DNA of 64,000 bases from Desulfomicrobium sp. ZS1. Its GTDB lineage: Bacteria; Desulfobacterota; Desulfovibrionia; Desulfovibrionales; Desulfomicrobiaceae. Positions 25,302 to 34,395 of this stretch are shown here, piece by piece. How positions within the stretch are numbered: the stretch's first letter is position 1; each line of letters starts with the position of its first letter. The stretch covers positions 1 to 64,000 of the forward strand of contig NZ_CP100351.1 of the NCBI RefSeq assembly GCF_024204645.1, in the 5' to 3' direction. Position numbers and translations under genes: made by a program. Below the pieces are notes generated by a model, which was not told the DNA's origin, made no database searches, and saw nothing but the letters and a program-made list of their open reading frames with translations.

Positions 25302-26280
25302 ATAGCCAGCGCGACCGCTTGAAGATCAGGACGATGCCCGCCGCGGCCAGTACGACACCCAGGCAGAAAGTGGCAAATCCCCATGGGCTCGCGGCTCCGG
25401 GGATGCCGCCCACATTGATGCCGAAAAGCCCCGTCAAAAATCCGAGCGGCAGGAAGATGACCGTCACCACGGAGAGCATGAACATGCGCCGGTTCAGCTG
25501 TTCCGTGGCGTGGTTCACGAACTCTTCATGGGCGAGGGCCGCGCGTTCACGAACAGCGTCAAGATTTTCTATGTGTCGGATAAGCTCGTCCGTGGTTTCG
25601 CGGATGCGGAAATGATCGTCCGCGCTCATCCATGGCATCTGCTCGGTGGTCAGCCGTGACAGGGCTTCGCGCTGGGGAGCGAGATAGCGGCGTAGCGCAA
25701 TGGCCTGCCTGCGCAGATCCGCCAGATTCTCACGGGCCGAGGCTCCGTGATGTTCGACGATTCCCTCTTCCACATCGGCCATTTGGCCTTCCAAGTCTTC
25801 GATTACATCTCCGATGTTTTCCGTCATGAGCTTCAGGAGCACCGTCAGAAATTCCCCGCTGCTGCGCGGACCTTGCCCCGCTTCGAGCAAGGCCTGGACA
25901 GCTTGCACGGATTTGAGCCGGCGCTTACGCGTGGAGATGATCCGGCCATCCTCGATCCATAACCTTATGGAAACCATGTCCTCGGGTTCGGCACCGGGGT
26001 TGAGGTTCACTCCACGCAGCGTCAAGAGCAGCCCTTCGCCGTGATGAAGCACGCGAGGCCGTGTTTCCTCGTCCAGCAGGGACTCGGCCACGGGAATGCT
26101 CAGCAGCTCGGATCGCAGCAGCCAGTCTCGGGCTGTTGCGTCGGCATAGTTCAGGTGGAACCATGCAAGGGCGTTCTCTCGCGGCACGTCTTGTCCCGGC
26201 ATCCAGGCCTGAAGCGTGCCATGTCCGTGCCCGTCAAGAATCCAGTAGGCGTTGGGGGGCGATGAGTTTGGCGTGGTCAT
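25300..26280 (-). CDS. zntB: CorA-family transporter, ZntB-like
   Basis: 326 residues from ATG 26280. A long cytoplasmic alpha/beta and helical domain is followed by two C-terminal membrane helices (LSVVTVIFLPLGFLTGLFGINVGG and the last 25 residues). The pore motif is GIN where CorA has GMN; variants are common in ZntB-type zinc transporters. GGAG lies 8 bases before 26280. A TTG 13 codons upstream has no better site. It follows the diguanylate cyclase gene by 49 bases on the same strand, so it may be the last gene of that operon. Confidence 0.85.
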   Translation of the reverse strand: MTTPNSSPPNAYWILDGHGHGTLQAWMPGQDVPRENALAWFHLNYADATARDWLLRSELLSIPVAESLLDEETRPRVLHHGEGLLLTLRGVNLNPGAEPEDMVSIRLWIEDGRIISTRKRRLKSVQAVQALLEAGQGPRSSGEFLTVLLKLMTENIGDVIEDLEGQMADVEEGIVEHHGASARENLADLRRQAIALRRYLAPQREALSRLTTEQMPWMSADDHFRIRETTDELIRHIENLDAVRERAALAHEEFVNHATEQLNRRMFMLSVVTVIFLPLGFLTGLFGINVGGIPGAASPWGFATFCLGVVLAAAGIVLIFKRSRWL

Positions 26281-26329
26281 TTCATGTGCTCCGCTGTCAC
26301 CATGCAATGGTTTTTGCAAGGTAAAGTGC

Positions 26330-27355
26330 CTATTCCCAGGGCGACCGGCAGGACAAGGGCACGCAGTCGGCGCGGACCCAGCGATCGCGGCCTTCCTGCT
26401 TGGCCTGGTAGAGCCCCTGGTCCGCGGCCTGGATCAGGTCTGCGGGAATGCAGCCGGGAATCGGGATGACCGAGCTCACCCCCAGACTGACGGTGAGCAC
26501 GCACCGAACCGGCGAATCCGCGTGTTCGATGGCAAGCTCGGCCACGGTCTGGCGCATGCTTTCCGCCACCATCTGCGCTCCGTCCAGGCTGGTGCCCGGC
26601 AGGATGGCCGCGAATTCTTCCCCGCCATAGCGTGCGACCATGTCGGCGGGGCGGCGCAGCATGGTCGCCAGGGCCAAGGCCACGCGACGCAGGCAGCTGT
26701 CCCCGGCCAGGTGGCCGTAGCGATCGTTGAAACGCTTGAAGTGGTCCACATCCAGAATGATCAGTGAGAGGGGAGTTTTTTCGCGCGCCATGCGGTTCCA
26801 TTCGAGGGAAAGCATTTCGTCGAACTGACGCCGGTTGGGGATGCCAGTCAGTCCGTCCAGGGATGACAAGAGCTGTAGCTGGCGATTTTTTTCCTCCAGT
26901 TCGGCCTGCAGCAGATTCAGTTCGGCGATCCTGGCGTCAAGCTCCCGCGTCTTGCACTGCAGGGCCTGACGTTGGCGATGAATTTCCAGAAATATGTGGA
27001 CTTTGCAGTGGAGCATCTGCGGGTCCAGGGGTTTGAACAGATAGTCCACGGCCCCGGAATCGTACCCGCGGAATATGTGTTGATGTTCGGTATGGCTGGC
27101 GGTGACAAAGATGATGGGGATGTGCCGGGTGCGTTTGTTGCCGCGCATCAGTTCCGCCGTCTCGAATCCATCCATGTCCGGCATTTGCACGTCCAGAAGC
27201 ACCAGGGCGAAATCGTGGTCGAGCAGGCGGGCCAGGGCTTCCTGGCCGGAACCCGCGCGTACGATGTTCAGCTCCGGGTTTTCCAGGAGGTGTTCCAGGG
27301 TCAGCAGATTTTCCGGGCGATCGTCCACGATCAGAATATCAAGTGGTGTTGTCAT
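26330..27355 (-). CDS. Response regulator with diguanylate cyclase output (REC-GGDEF)
   Basis: 341 residues. Order: receiver domain (about 5-120) with phospho-acceptor Asp55 in LVLLDVQMPD, a coiled-coil linker (about 130-170), and a GGDEF domain (about 175-330) with an intact GGEEF motif and RPAD, a good RxxD inhibitory site. It should make c-di-GMP when phosphorylated. ATG 27355 overlaps the cheB stop by 17 bases; a TTG at 27367 is an alternative. Last signalling gene of the kinase-CheR-CheB operon, so its input is probably the giant hybrid kinase. Confidence 0.9.
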   Translation of the reverse strand: MTTPLDILIVDDRPENLLTLEHLLENPELNIVRAGSGQEALARLLDHDFALVLLDVQMPDMDGFETAELMRGNKRTRHIPIIFVTASHTEHQHIFRGYDSGAVDYLFKPLDPQMLHCKVHIFLEIHRQRQALQCKTRELDARIAELNLLQAELEEKNRQLQLLSSLDGLTGIPNRRQFDEMLSLEWNRMAREKTPLSLIILDVDHFKRFNDRYGHLAGDSCLRRVALALATMLRRPADMVARYGGEEFAAILPGTSLDGAQMVAESMRQTVAELAIEHADSPVRCVLTVSLGVSSVIPIPGCIPADLIQAADQGLYQAKQEGRDRWVRADCVPLSCRSPWE

Positions 27356-27929
27356 GGCTCGGTCCAATCAGGTTGTTCAGAAAGGGGGCGATGTCGCGCA
27401 GGGGCAGAACATGGTCCACGGTGGTGGACTCCAGGGCGGCCCTTGGCATGGCGTCTGCCTGGGCCGATTCCGGTGACTGCACGATGGCCACCCCTCCCCG
27501 GCGTTTGATGCGGGCCAGTCCTTTGGCTCCGTCCTGGTTGGCCCCGGTCAGGACGACGCCGATGAGCGCGGCTCCGAAAGCGTCGGACGCGGTCTCGAAC
27601 AGCACATCCACCGAGGGCCGTGAGAAATTCACTTTCGGGTCCACGCTCAAGGTCAGGCTCCCGTCCGCCTCCACCAGCAGGTGATAATCGGGCGGCGCCA
27701 CGTACGCCACGCCGGCCTGCAACAGTTCCTTGTCCTCGGCCTCTTTGACGGTGAGCCCGCTCACCTCGTCCAGACGCGCCGGCAGATAGGAGTCCGCCTG
27801 CGGCGAGAGGTGCTGCACGATGAGGACCGGCACGGCCAGATCCTTGCGCAGTCCCGGAACAAAAATCTTGAGGGCTTCAAGACCCCCGGAGGAGACTCCG
27901 ACGACCACGGCCTTGAACGTTCTTTTCAT
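27339..27929 (-). CDS. cheB: CheB-type protein-glutamate methylesterase domain protein
   Basis: 196 residues, catalytic CheB domain without a receiver. The triad is visible: Ser13/14 in GVSSGGLEAL, His40 in VQHLSP and Asp133 in TGANQDGAKG. It starts inside the cheR stop (ATGA overlap). With no receiver domain its activity is not controlled by CheA phosphorylation in the usual way; it may act on the adjacent kinase or another partner. Confidence 0.9.
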   Translation of the reverse strand: MKRTFKAVVVGVSSGGLEALKIFVPGLRKDLAVPVLIVQHLSPQADSYLPARLDEVSGLTVKEAEDKELLQAGVAYVAPPDYHLLVEADGSLTLSVDPKVNFSRPSVDVLFETASDAFGAALIGVVLTGANQDGAKGLARIKRRGGVAIVQSPESAQADAMPRAALESTTVDHVLPLRDIAPFLNNLIGPSHDNTT

Positions 27930-28759
27930 GCGTCCCTGCGCTTGCGGTATATTTTTTCCTTTTCCCGCACGATTTCAAATTTGTCCGCATGTTTGGAAAA
28001 TTTAAGGCTCTCCTTACTTCCCAGGCACAAAAAGCCGCCTGGACAGAGGCTGTCCACAAAAAGGCCCACTACCCGGTCCTGCAACTCGCGGTCGAAGTAG
28101 ATGAGCACGTTGCGACAGACGATCAGGTGCATTTCGCCAAAGACTCCGTCCGTGACCAGATTGTGCTCGGAAAAAAAGATCCGGTCTTTCAGGAACGGGC
28201 GCAGCACCGCGCGTTGGTCGTTGGCTGCATAGTAGTCGGCAAAAGAATTTTCCCCGCCCGCCTGCTGGTACTTGGTCGTGTAGTCCTTGAGCTGCGCCAG
28301 CGGAAAGGCGGCTTCCCTGGCCTGTTCCAGAATGGCGCGGTTGAAATCCGTGGCGTAGATCTGCCCCCGTTCGCGCATCCCCGCCTCGTGCAGCAGAATG
28401 GCCATGGAATAGACTTCCTGCCCGGCGGAGCAGCCCGCATGCCAGATCCTGAAGGACGGATAGGTGCCCAGCATGGGAACAATATCGTTTCTGAGCGCCT
28501 TGTAGAACGGCGGGTCCCTGAACATCTCCGAAATGTTGATGGACAGATCCTGCAAAAAAATCAGGAACATGTTTTCGTCATGCAGGACCGCGTGCTGCAA
28601 CTGCGAGATGGAAGCCAGCCCGGACAGGCTGAGTCGGTACTCGGCGCGTCGCTTGAGGTGGGCCATGGAGTAATTGCGGAAGTCATACCCGTATTTGAGG
28701 TAGATGGCTTCCAGCAGCAGGCGCAGTTCGATGCGCTCGGTCTCGGGATGAACGTTCAT
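27926..28759 (-). CDS. cheR: CheR-type protein methyltransferase
   Basis: 277 residues. N-terminal helical domain (about 1-75), then a SAM-binding Rossmann domain with IWHAGCSAGQEVYSMAILL and the later LIVCRNVLIYF. It methylates glutamates on receptor-type proteins. Overlaps the hybrid kinase stop and the cheB start by 4 bases each. No chemoreceptor, CheA or CheW gene is in the operon. Confidence 0.92.
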   Translation of the reverse strand: MNVHPETERIELRLLLEAIYLKYGYDFRNYSMAHLKRRAEYRLSLSGLASISQLQHAVLHDENMFLIFLQDLSINISEMFRDPPFYKALRNDIVPMLGTYPSFRIWHAGCSAGQEVYSMAILLHEAGMRERGQIYATDFNRAILEQAREAAFPLAQLKDYTTKYQQAGGENSFADYYAANDQRAVLRPFLKDRIFFSEHNLVTDGVFGEMHLIVCRNVLIYFDRELQDRVVGLFVDSLCPGGFLCLGSKESLKFSKHADKFEIVREKEKIYRKRRDA

Positions 28760-31700
28760 TTCCGGTACAGCCAGACGCGCAGCAGCGAGAGCAATTTGTC
28801 CATGTCCACGGGTTTGGCCAGATAGTCGTTGGCCCCGGCCTCGATGCAGGCGTTTTTATCCCCCTTCATGGCCTTGGCGGTCAGGGCGATGATGGGCAGC
28901 TCTTTGAACTTGGGGTCTTTGCGGATTTCACGCATGGCTTCGTAGCCGTCCATGACCGGCATCATGATGTCCATGAGCACCAGATCGATTTCGGGATTCT
29001 CACGCAGCCTAGTCAGGCTTTCGCTGCCGTCCCTGGCAACCGCGACCTGCATCCCTTTTTCTTCGAGGACGCTCGTCAGCGCAAAAATATTGCGCATGTC
29101 GTCATCGACCACGAGCACTGTGCGGCCGTCGAGCACGGATTCGGGCTCCGTCTCCGTCCGGAGCATGCGCTGCTTTTCCTGGGGCAGGTTGGCCTGGACG
29201 CGGTGCAGGAAGAGCGTTGTTTCTTCCAGCAAACGCTCAGGGGAGCGTGCGCCTTTGACGATGATGCTCTCTGCGTACCGCGAGAGCCTGCGCTCCTCTT
29301 CTTCGCTGAGGTCCCGGCCGGTGTAGACGACCACGGGGAGGATGGACGGCGTCGGCCCGGAGCGCAGTGTCCGCAGCACGTCAAAACCGGACATGTCGTT
29401 AAGCCCCAAATCCAGGATCATGCAATCGAAGTTCTGGGATTTGAGCAGCTCCAAAGCTTCCGCGCCTGACCCCGCGGTCACGGTCTCCACGTCGCCATTG
29501 CCGATCAGTGCGCGAATGGACTCCCGCTGCAGGGCGTCATCGTCGACCACGAGCAGTCTGCGCATGGGTTTCTTGATGAACGAGTCGATCCTTTCGAGCA
29601 GCGTGCGCAGGGTTTCCAGTTCTACGGGCTTGGTCAAGAAGGCCAGCGCGCCCATGCGCATGGCTTCCAGGCTGCGATCCTCCGCGGAGATGAAGGACAG
29701 GGGGATGTGCCGCGTCTTGGGATCGTTTTTAAGCCGTTCCATCACAGTCCATCCATTCATGCCCGGCAGGACGTTGTCGAGGATGATGGCGCTCGGACCA
29801 TGAAAGTCGGCAAAGTGCAGACCGGTTTCGCCGTCAGCCGCCAGCAGGGTTTTGAAGCCCATCTCCCGTGCCTGGTCTCGCAGGATGCGGGCAAAATGTT
29901 GGTCGTCCTCGATGATGAGGAGCGATTTGTCACCGGGTTTCAGATTGGCGCGATCATCCTGCAGATAGGAAATGGGCGCCTCGGTTTGTGTCTTTGCAGG
30001 CAGGGGGAGCGCAGTTTTTGGCTCGGCCGCGGACACCCGGGGGACTATTTCGTCCGTGGCCGCCTCGGCATGGTGGCGTAAAGGCAGGATCAGGCTGAAG
30101 GTCGAGCCTTTGCCCTCCTGACTACGCAGCCGAATTTCTCCGCCCAGAAGTTTGGTCAGCTCCCGGGAGATGGATAGCCCGAGGCCCGTGCCGCCGTATT
30201 TGCGGCTGGTGCTTCCGTCGGCCTGACGGAAGGCCTCAAAGATAGTGCCCTGCTTGTCCTCCGGGATGCCGATGCCCATGTCCGTGACCGCGATGCAGAT
30301 CGCCTCGTCGGCCGAGGGAATGCCTTCGGGCAGAGCGACTTCCGGTCCGGGGCGGGAGATGGACAGGGTCACGCTGCCGTGGTCCGTGAACTTGAAGGCA
30401 TTCGACAGGAGGTTGCGCAGGACTTGCTGCAGCCGGTGCGTATCCGTGAGTATGGTCTCGGGCAAGGCCGGATCCTGCTCGACGAGAAAAGAAACGCCTT
30501 TTTCCACCGCGACACCTTTGAAGACCCTTTGCAGGTCGGAAATCATGGATGTCAGCGGCATATCTTCCAGATGAAGTTCGACCTTGCCCGCTTCAACCTT
30601 GGACAGGTCGAGAATTTCGTTGATGAGGCGCAACAGGTCCGCGCCCGAAGAGTTGATGGCCGAAGCCGCTTCCGTCTGTTTCGGGGAAAGGTTGCCTTCC
30701 TTGTTGTGCGACAAAAGCTGGGACAGAATGAGGATGGAGTTGAGCGGGGTGCGCAGCTCGTGGGACATGTTGGCCAGGAATTCGGATTTGTATCTGCTCG
30801 CGCTCTCCAGCTCCTGGGCTTTGAGCTTGAGTTGCTCTTGGGCGCGCAGCAGCTCCTTGTTCTTGCGGCGGATGGCGCTCTTCTGTTCTTCGAGCTCCAT
30901 GGCCCGTTCGCCCAGCTTGTCGTTCACGGAGCGCAGCTCGTTCTGCTGATCCTGCATCCGCCGTTCGGACTCCTTGAGGGCGCGGGTCTGTTCGGCCAGC
31001 TCCTCGTTGGTGACCTGCAGCTCTTCCTGCTGGGCCTGCAGCTCGCTCTGGGATTCTTTGAGCATGTTGGTCTGCTCTTCGAGCTCTTCGTTGGCCACGC
31101 GCAACATCTCCTGCTGTTCCTGCGCCTGTCGCAACAGGTCCGCGATCATGCCCCGCGAGGTGGCCATGTTGAAGAGAACTGCCGTGTTTTTGGCGATGTC
31201 GGTTATGAACTGCTTGTGCAGGGGCGAAAAGGCGTACTCGCGGCCGACGAGGAATGCACCGAGCAATTCCTTGCCCATGAACACGGGCGCGGCCAGGAAA
31301 TGGGCGGGGACAATTTCGCCGGGACCGAAATGAAAAGGCGGCGCCCCGTCTTCGACTCGGGCGAAGGTCAGAATTTCCCCTTCCAGCGCAGCCTGGCCGA
31401 CCAGCCCTTCGCCTACGCGCAGCCGGGAGAACTGGCCTTGCCGGTTGGTGAAGGCATAGGAAGAGGTCAGCACCAGTTCGCCGTCATCATGCAGGAAAAA
31501 GAGTCCGATCTGGCTGTCCAGATGCTTGCATAAAAATGAGATGAAGAGCCGGGCCAGTTCTTGCGGGCTGTGTTCACCGCGCAGGGTGTCGTCGAGGCCT
31601 GTTTTGCCCTGGTTGAGCCAGTCCATGTCGCGCAGGTTGCGGGCCATGCTGTTCAGTGCCTTGGCCAGCATGCCCAGTTCGTCTTTTTGGCGCAGGTCCA

Positions 31701-32826
31701 GGCGGGCCTTCAAATCTCCGGCGGAGATGGCCTCGGCAAAGTTCACGCCTTGCTCCAGAGGCTGGCTGATGCCCTTGGCCAGGCCGTAGGCGCCGGGCGC
31801 GATCATGAGGGCCAACACCGCGCCGGTGACGCAGATGATCAGCAGGAACGTCCAGATGGGGCGCAGAATTTCGCCCTTGTTGATCTTGGAGATGAGAATC
31901 CAGTTGGTGCCCAGCACGTCCAGCGTGTTGAAGGCCACCAGCACCGTAGTGCCCGCGCTGTCGTCGTAGGTTCCGCCGCCGCCGTTAAAACCGTTGACCA
32001 CGGCGTCATGCCAGTACGCCGGCGTGCGGGGCAGGGTGTAGCCGATGACGTAGAGGCCATTGCCCATGGTCTGGATATCGCTGCGCATTTCAAACTTTTT
32101 TTGGGATTCGAGCCAGCGCAGCAGATAGGATTCGCCTGATTTGCCCAGGCCCTGCCGCGAGGGCATGATCTGGTTGATGAACTCGCCCGAGACGCGCGCG
32201 GCGATGACTCCGGCCACGCCGCCCTGCAGGTCGAGGACCGGATATCCGATGAAGGCGGCCTGATTTCCCCCGTTTGGTTCGTAGGCGCTGAAATCCTCGA
32301 AGGCCACGTTTCCACTGCGCAGGACCCTCTCCCAGAGTCTGGCCAGGGCCGTATGCCGGTAGCGTCCGGTGGCCAGGCTGGTGCCAAGCTCATCACCCTG
32401 ACCTGCTGCGTACATGACGTTGCCGCTGCTGCGGTCGATCAGATAGATGTCTTCAAAGCCGTTGACGGCAATGTAGCCTTTGAGCTGGGAGTCGTATCTG
32501 CCGTGGATTCTTTGATAGGCACTGGATTCGATGGGGTAGGGCTGGGCCGGGTCTTGCTCCCCGAGCGCGTTCAGGTCGCCCACTGCCTGCTGGGTCTGCC
32601 TCAGCCCGGCCATGAGTTTGAGACCGTTTATGCGTTCGGTCAGGGTGGTCTGCAATTTGTCGCGCTTGATGGCCTGGATGCTGCCGAGTTGCTCAAAGGC
32701 CAGATCGAGAAGGGCGTTGGACGCGGAATAGCTGCCGATGAGGGCCACGATGCCCAGAGGAACGATTCCGGTCATGATGAACAGGAACAGGAGCTTGGGC
32801 TTCATCCGGATGTTGTCGAAAATCAT
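28756..32826 (-). CDS. Giant hybrid sensor histidine kinase with three receiver domains
   Basis: 1356 residues. Order: TM1 (about 11-33), periplasmic dCache-like sensor (about 35-320), TM2 (about 328-352), HAMP (about 353-405), GAF (about 425-560), a long coiled coil with repeated EEL/QEE heptads (about 575-685), HisKA with SHELRTPLN (His about 689), HATPase (about 800-910), then receivers at about 975-1090, 1098-1210 and 1235-1350, the last with VLMDIMMPVMDGYEAM. It heads the operon with cheR, cheB and a REC-GGDEF protein. The coiled coil with many Glu/Gln residues could be the methylation target of the CheR/CheB pair; this is inference. AGGATG precedes the ATG. Confidence 0.92.
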   Translation of the reverse strand: MIFDNIRMKPKLLFLFIMTGIVPLGIVALIGSYSASNALLDLAFEQLGSIQAIKRDKLQTTLTERINGLKLMAGLRQTQQAVGDLNALGEQDPAQPYPIESSAYQRIHGRYDSQLKGYIAVNGFEDIYLIDRSSGNVMYAAGQGDELGTSLATGRYRHTALARLWERVLRSGNVAFEDFSAYEPNGGNQAAFIGYPVLDLQGGVAGVIAARVSGEFINQIMPSRQGLGKSGESYLLRWLESQKKFEMRSDIQTMGNGLYVIGYTLPRTPAYWHDAVVNGFNGGGGTYDDSAGTTVLVAFNTLDVLGTNWILISKINKGEILRPIWTFLLIICVTGAVLALMIAPGAYGLAKGISQPLEQGVNFAEAISAGDLKARLDLRQKDELGMLAKALNSMARNLRDMDWLNQGKTGLDDTLRGEHSPQELARLFISFLCKHLDSQIGLFFLHDDGELVLTSSYAFTNRQGQFSRLRVGEGLVGQAALEGEILTFARVEDGAPPFHFGPGEIVPAHFLAAPVFMGKELLGAFLVGREYAFSPLHKQFITDIAKNTAVLFNMATSRGMIADLLRQAQEQQEMLRVANEELEEQTNMLKESQSELQAQQEELQVTNEELAEQTRALKESERRMQDQQNELRSVNDKLGERAMELEEQKSAIRRKNKELLRAQEQLKLKAQELESASRYKSEFLANMSHELRTPLNSILILSQLLSHNKEGNLSPKQTEAASAINSSGADLLRLINEILDLSKVEAGKVELHLEDMPLTSMISDLQRVFKGVAVEKGVSFLVEQDPALPETILTDTHRLQQVLRNLLSNAFKFTDHGSVTLSISRPGPEVALPEGIPSADEAICIAVTDMGIGIPEDKQGTIFEAFRQADGSTSRKYGGTGLGLSISRELTKLLGGEIRLRSQEGKGSTFSLILPLRHHAEAATDEIVPRVSAAEPKTALPLPAKTQTEAPISYLQDDRANLKPGDKSLLIIEDDQHFARILRDQAREMGFKTLLAADGETGLHFADFHGPSAIILDNVLPGMNGWTVMERLKNDPKTRHIPLSFISAEDRSLEAMRMGALAFLTKPVELETLRTLLERIDSFIKKPMRRLLVVDDDALQRESIRALIGNGDVETVTAGSGAEALELLKSQNFDCMILDLGLNDMSGFDVLRTLRSGPTPSILPVVVYTGRDLSEEEERRLSRYAESIIVKGARSPERLLEETTLFLHRVQANLPQEKQRMLRTETEPESVLDGRTVLVVDDDMRNIFALTSVLEEKGMQVAVARDGSESLTRLRENPEIDLVLMDIMMPVMDGYEAMREIRKDPKFKELPIIALTAKAMKGDKNACIEAGANDYLAKPVDMDKLLSLLRVWLYRK

Positions 32827-33082
32827 GGTTCATCCTGGCGCTCTGAAGGGGATGCGTCCCCGAGGTCATGAAAAAGGGGGCCACTGTGAAATAACTAACT
32901 GCGCTTACGTTAAATTTCTTTCAAGGGCAACGCGTTAGGTGCGGATTTCAGGAGCTTTTTTGGACGTTTGCAATAAAAACTACGGCATTGGCCTTGCCTT
33001 TTGAAAGTGTCGCGCGTAGGTGTGTGCCCATCGTTTTTGTGTCCCGGACATGGTGTCCGGGCGACATGCAAAGGAGATCACA

Positions 33083-33169
33083 GTGGATTCTGGCGACAGT
33101 TGCGGCCCTAGGCCCTGCTACCGACATCATAAACTTTTTCGTCGAGCCCCCCGTCCTCATCGCGCCTGA
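33083..33169 (+). CDS. Candidate leader peptide upstream of corA
   Basis: GTG start six bases after AAAGGAG. The 28 codons are rich in Pro, Arg and His (end: FRRAPRPHRA). Pro/Arg-rich leaders control Mg2+ transporters such as mgtA in enterobacteria; any link here is inference. The frame is short and could be chance. Confidence 0.3.
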   Translation: MDSGDSCGPRPCYRHHKLFRRAPRPHRA

Positions 33170-33343
33170 CCAGGCCGCCTGACGGAGCCTCGGCGCTGCG
33201 GCAGGTGGATCATGCTTTCCCACACTTTTCGTTCCCGTGCGGTCTTTTGCCGCCGTTTCGTCCGCTCCGGACAGTTGCCCCGTGCCGCGGGTCGCTCTGC
33301 GGACCCGTACTCGTGATTCTGCAAATCGGTTTTGGGCCACGTT

Positions 33344-33374
33344 CGGGTTGTTCATGAACCCGGCGTATTTTTTT
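33344..33374 (+). terminator. Terminator-like hairpin just upstream of corA
   Basis: CGGGTT (33344-33349) pairs with AACCCG (33357-33362), followed within five bases by T7 (33368-33374), 31 bases before the corA ATG. It could be an attenuator of corA. Confidence 0.45.
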
Positions 33375-33405
33375 GCCTGTTCATACCATTTGAAGGACTC
33401 ACGAC

Positions 33406-34338
33406 ATGATCACAATCCATAAGACCATCGATGGAATTCTGTCTCCGCAGGAGCACCTCGACGCCGACTGCTGGGTCAATCTGATCAACCCCTCCGAAGA
33501 GGAGTTGCAGCGTACGTCCATCCTGCTCGGCATCCCCCTCGACCATCTGACCGATCCCCTGGACGTCGACGAACGCGCCCGCCTGGAGTTGGAGGACGGG
33601 GTGCTGCTCCTGGTCCTGCGTGTGCCCGTGGAGAATGTCTCCGATCACCGCATTCCCTACCTGACCCAGCCCATCGGCGTGATCATCACGCCCACGGCCG
33701 TGGTCACGGTCTGCCGCTCTCCGCAGGATCTGGTCACCGGGATTCTGAACGGCCGCACCCGCATCGTGGACACGGCGGACAGGATGCGTTTCGCCATCCA
33801 CCTCATGCAGCGCACGTCGCTCATCTACCTGCGTTTTTTGAAAGATATCATCAGACGCTCGGACGTGATCGAGCAGCGGCTGCAGCAATCCATGCGCAAC
33901 GAGGAGCTGATCGAGCTTTTGGGCATCGAGAAGAGCCTCGTTTATTTCACGACCTCGCTCAAGGCCAATGACATCATCATGGACAAGGTCCTGCGCATGC
34001 GCACCATCCAGTTGACCGAGGATCAGTCCGACCTGCTGGAGGATGCCATCACCGAGAACCGACAGGCCATCGACATGTCCAAGATCCACAGTGACATCCT
34101 GTCCGGGACCATGGACGCGTTTGCTTCCATCATCTCCAACAACATGAACATGGTCATGAAGTTCCTGACGGGCTTCACCATCATCCTCATGATACCCAAC
34201 ATCATCTCGGGCGTTTACGGCATGAACATCGCAACGCCGTTTCAGGGCTCGACGCATGCTTTCGCCATCGTCTCCGGGATTACCGTCGGCGGATGCCTGC
34301 TGGCCTGGCTGCTGCTGGCCAGGAAGCGCTGGATGTAG
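33406..34338 (+). CDS. corA: Magnesium/cobalt transporter CorA family
   Basis: 310 residues. N-terminal cytoplasmic domain and long stalk helix, then two C-terminal helices with the pore motif YGMNIATPF after the first, and a basic end (ARKRWM). This is the canonical CorA layout, forming a pentameric Mg2+ channel in the inner membrane. Distinct from the ZntB-like paralogue at 25300, which has GIN. A weak AAGGA site lies 13-15 bases before the ATG. Followed by a strong bidirectional terminator. Confidence 0.9.
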   Translation: MITIHKTIDGILSPQEHLDADCWVNLINPSEEELQRTSILLGIPLDHLTDPLDVDERARLELEDGVLLLVLRVPVENVSDHRIPYLTQPIGVIITPTAVVTVCRSPQDLVTGILNGRTRIVDTADRMRFAIHLMQRTSLIYLRFLKDIIRRSDVIEQRLQQSMRNEELIELLGIEKSLVYFTTSLKANDIIMDKVLRMRTIQLTEDQSDLLEDAITENRQAIDMSKIHSDILSGTMDAFASIISNNMNMVMKFLTGFTIILMIPNIISGVYGMNIATPFQGSTHAFAIVSGITVGGCLLAWLLLARKRWM

Positions 34339-34359
34339 CTTTTACGGAGCAAGAAGATG

Positions 34360-34390
34360 AAAGGCGGACCGGATGCGGCCCGCCTTTTTT
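34360..34390. terminator. Bidirectional terminator after corA
   Basis: AAAGGCGG (34360-34367) pairs with CCGCCTTT (34380-34387) and runs into T residues. It lies between convergent corA and the LysE-type gene. Confidence 0.8.
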
Positions 34391-34395
34391 CAGGC

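Larger units (their letters stand above)
32827..33405. promoter_or_regulatory. Long leader region between the kinase and corA genes
   Basis: About 580 bp. No long frame has a convincing ribosome site. It holds an 8-bp hairpin with a 3-base loop (33043-33061), a 28-codon Pro/Arg/His-rich micro-frame (33083-33169) with a strong ribosome site and a terminator-like hairpin (33344-33374) just before corA. Confidence 0.5.

Noticed and set aside
25300-26319. TTG start for the ZntB-like gene
   Set aside because: ATG 26280 has GGAG at a suitable distance and begins right before the conserved region.
32948-33355. 135-codon minus-strand frame upstream of corA
   Set aside because: No ribosome site or domain is visible and its composition is Arg/Ala/Gly-rich; it also overlaps the corA leader hairpins.
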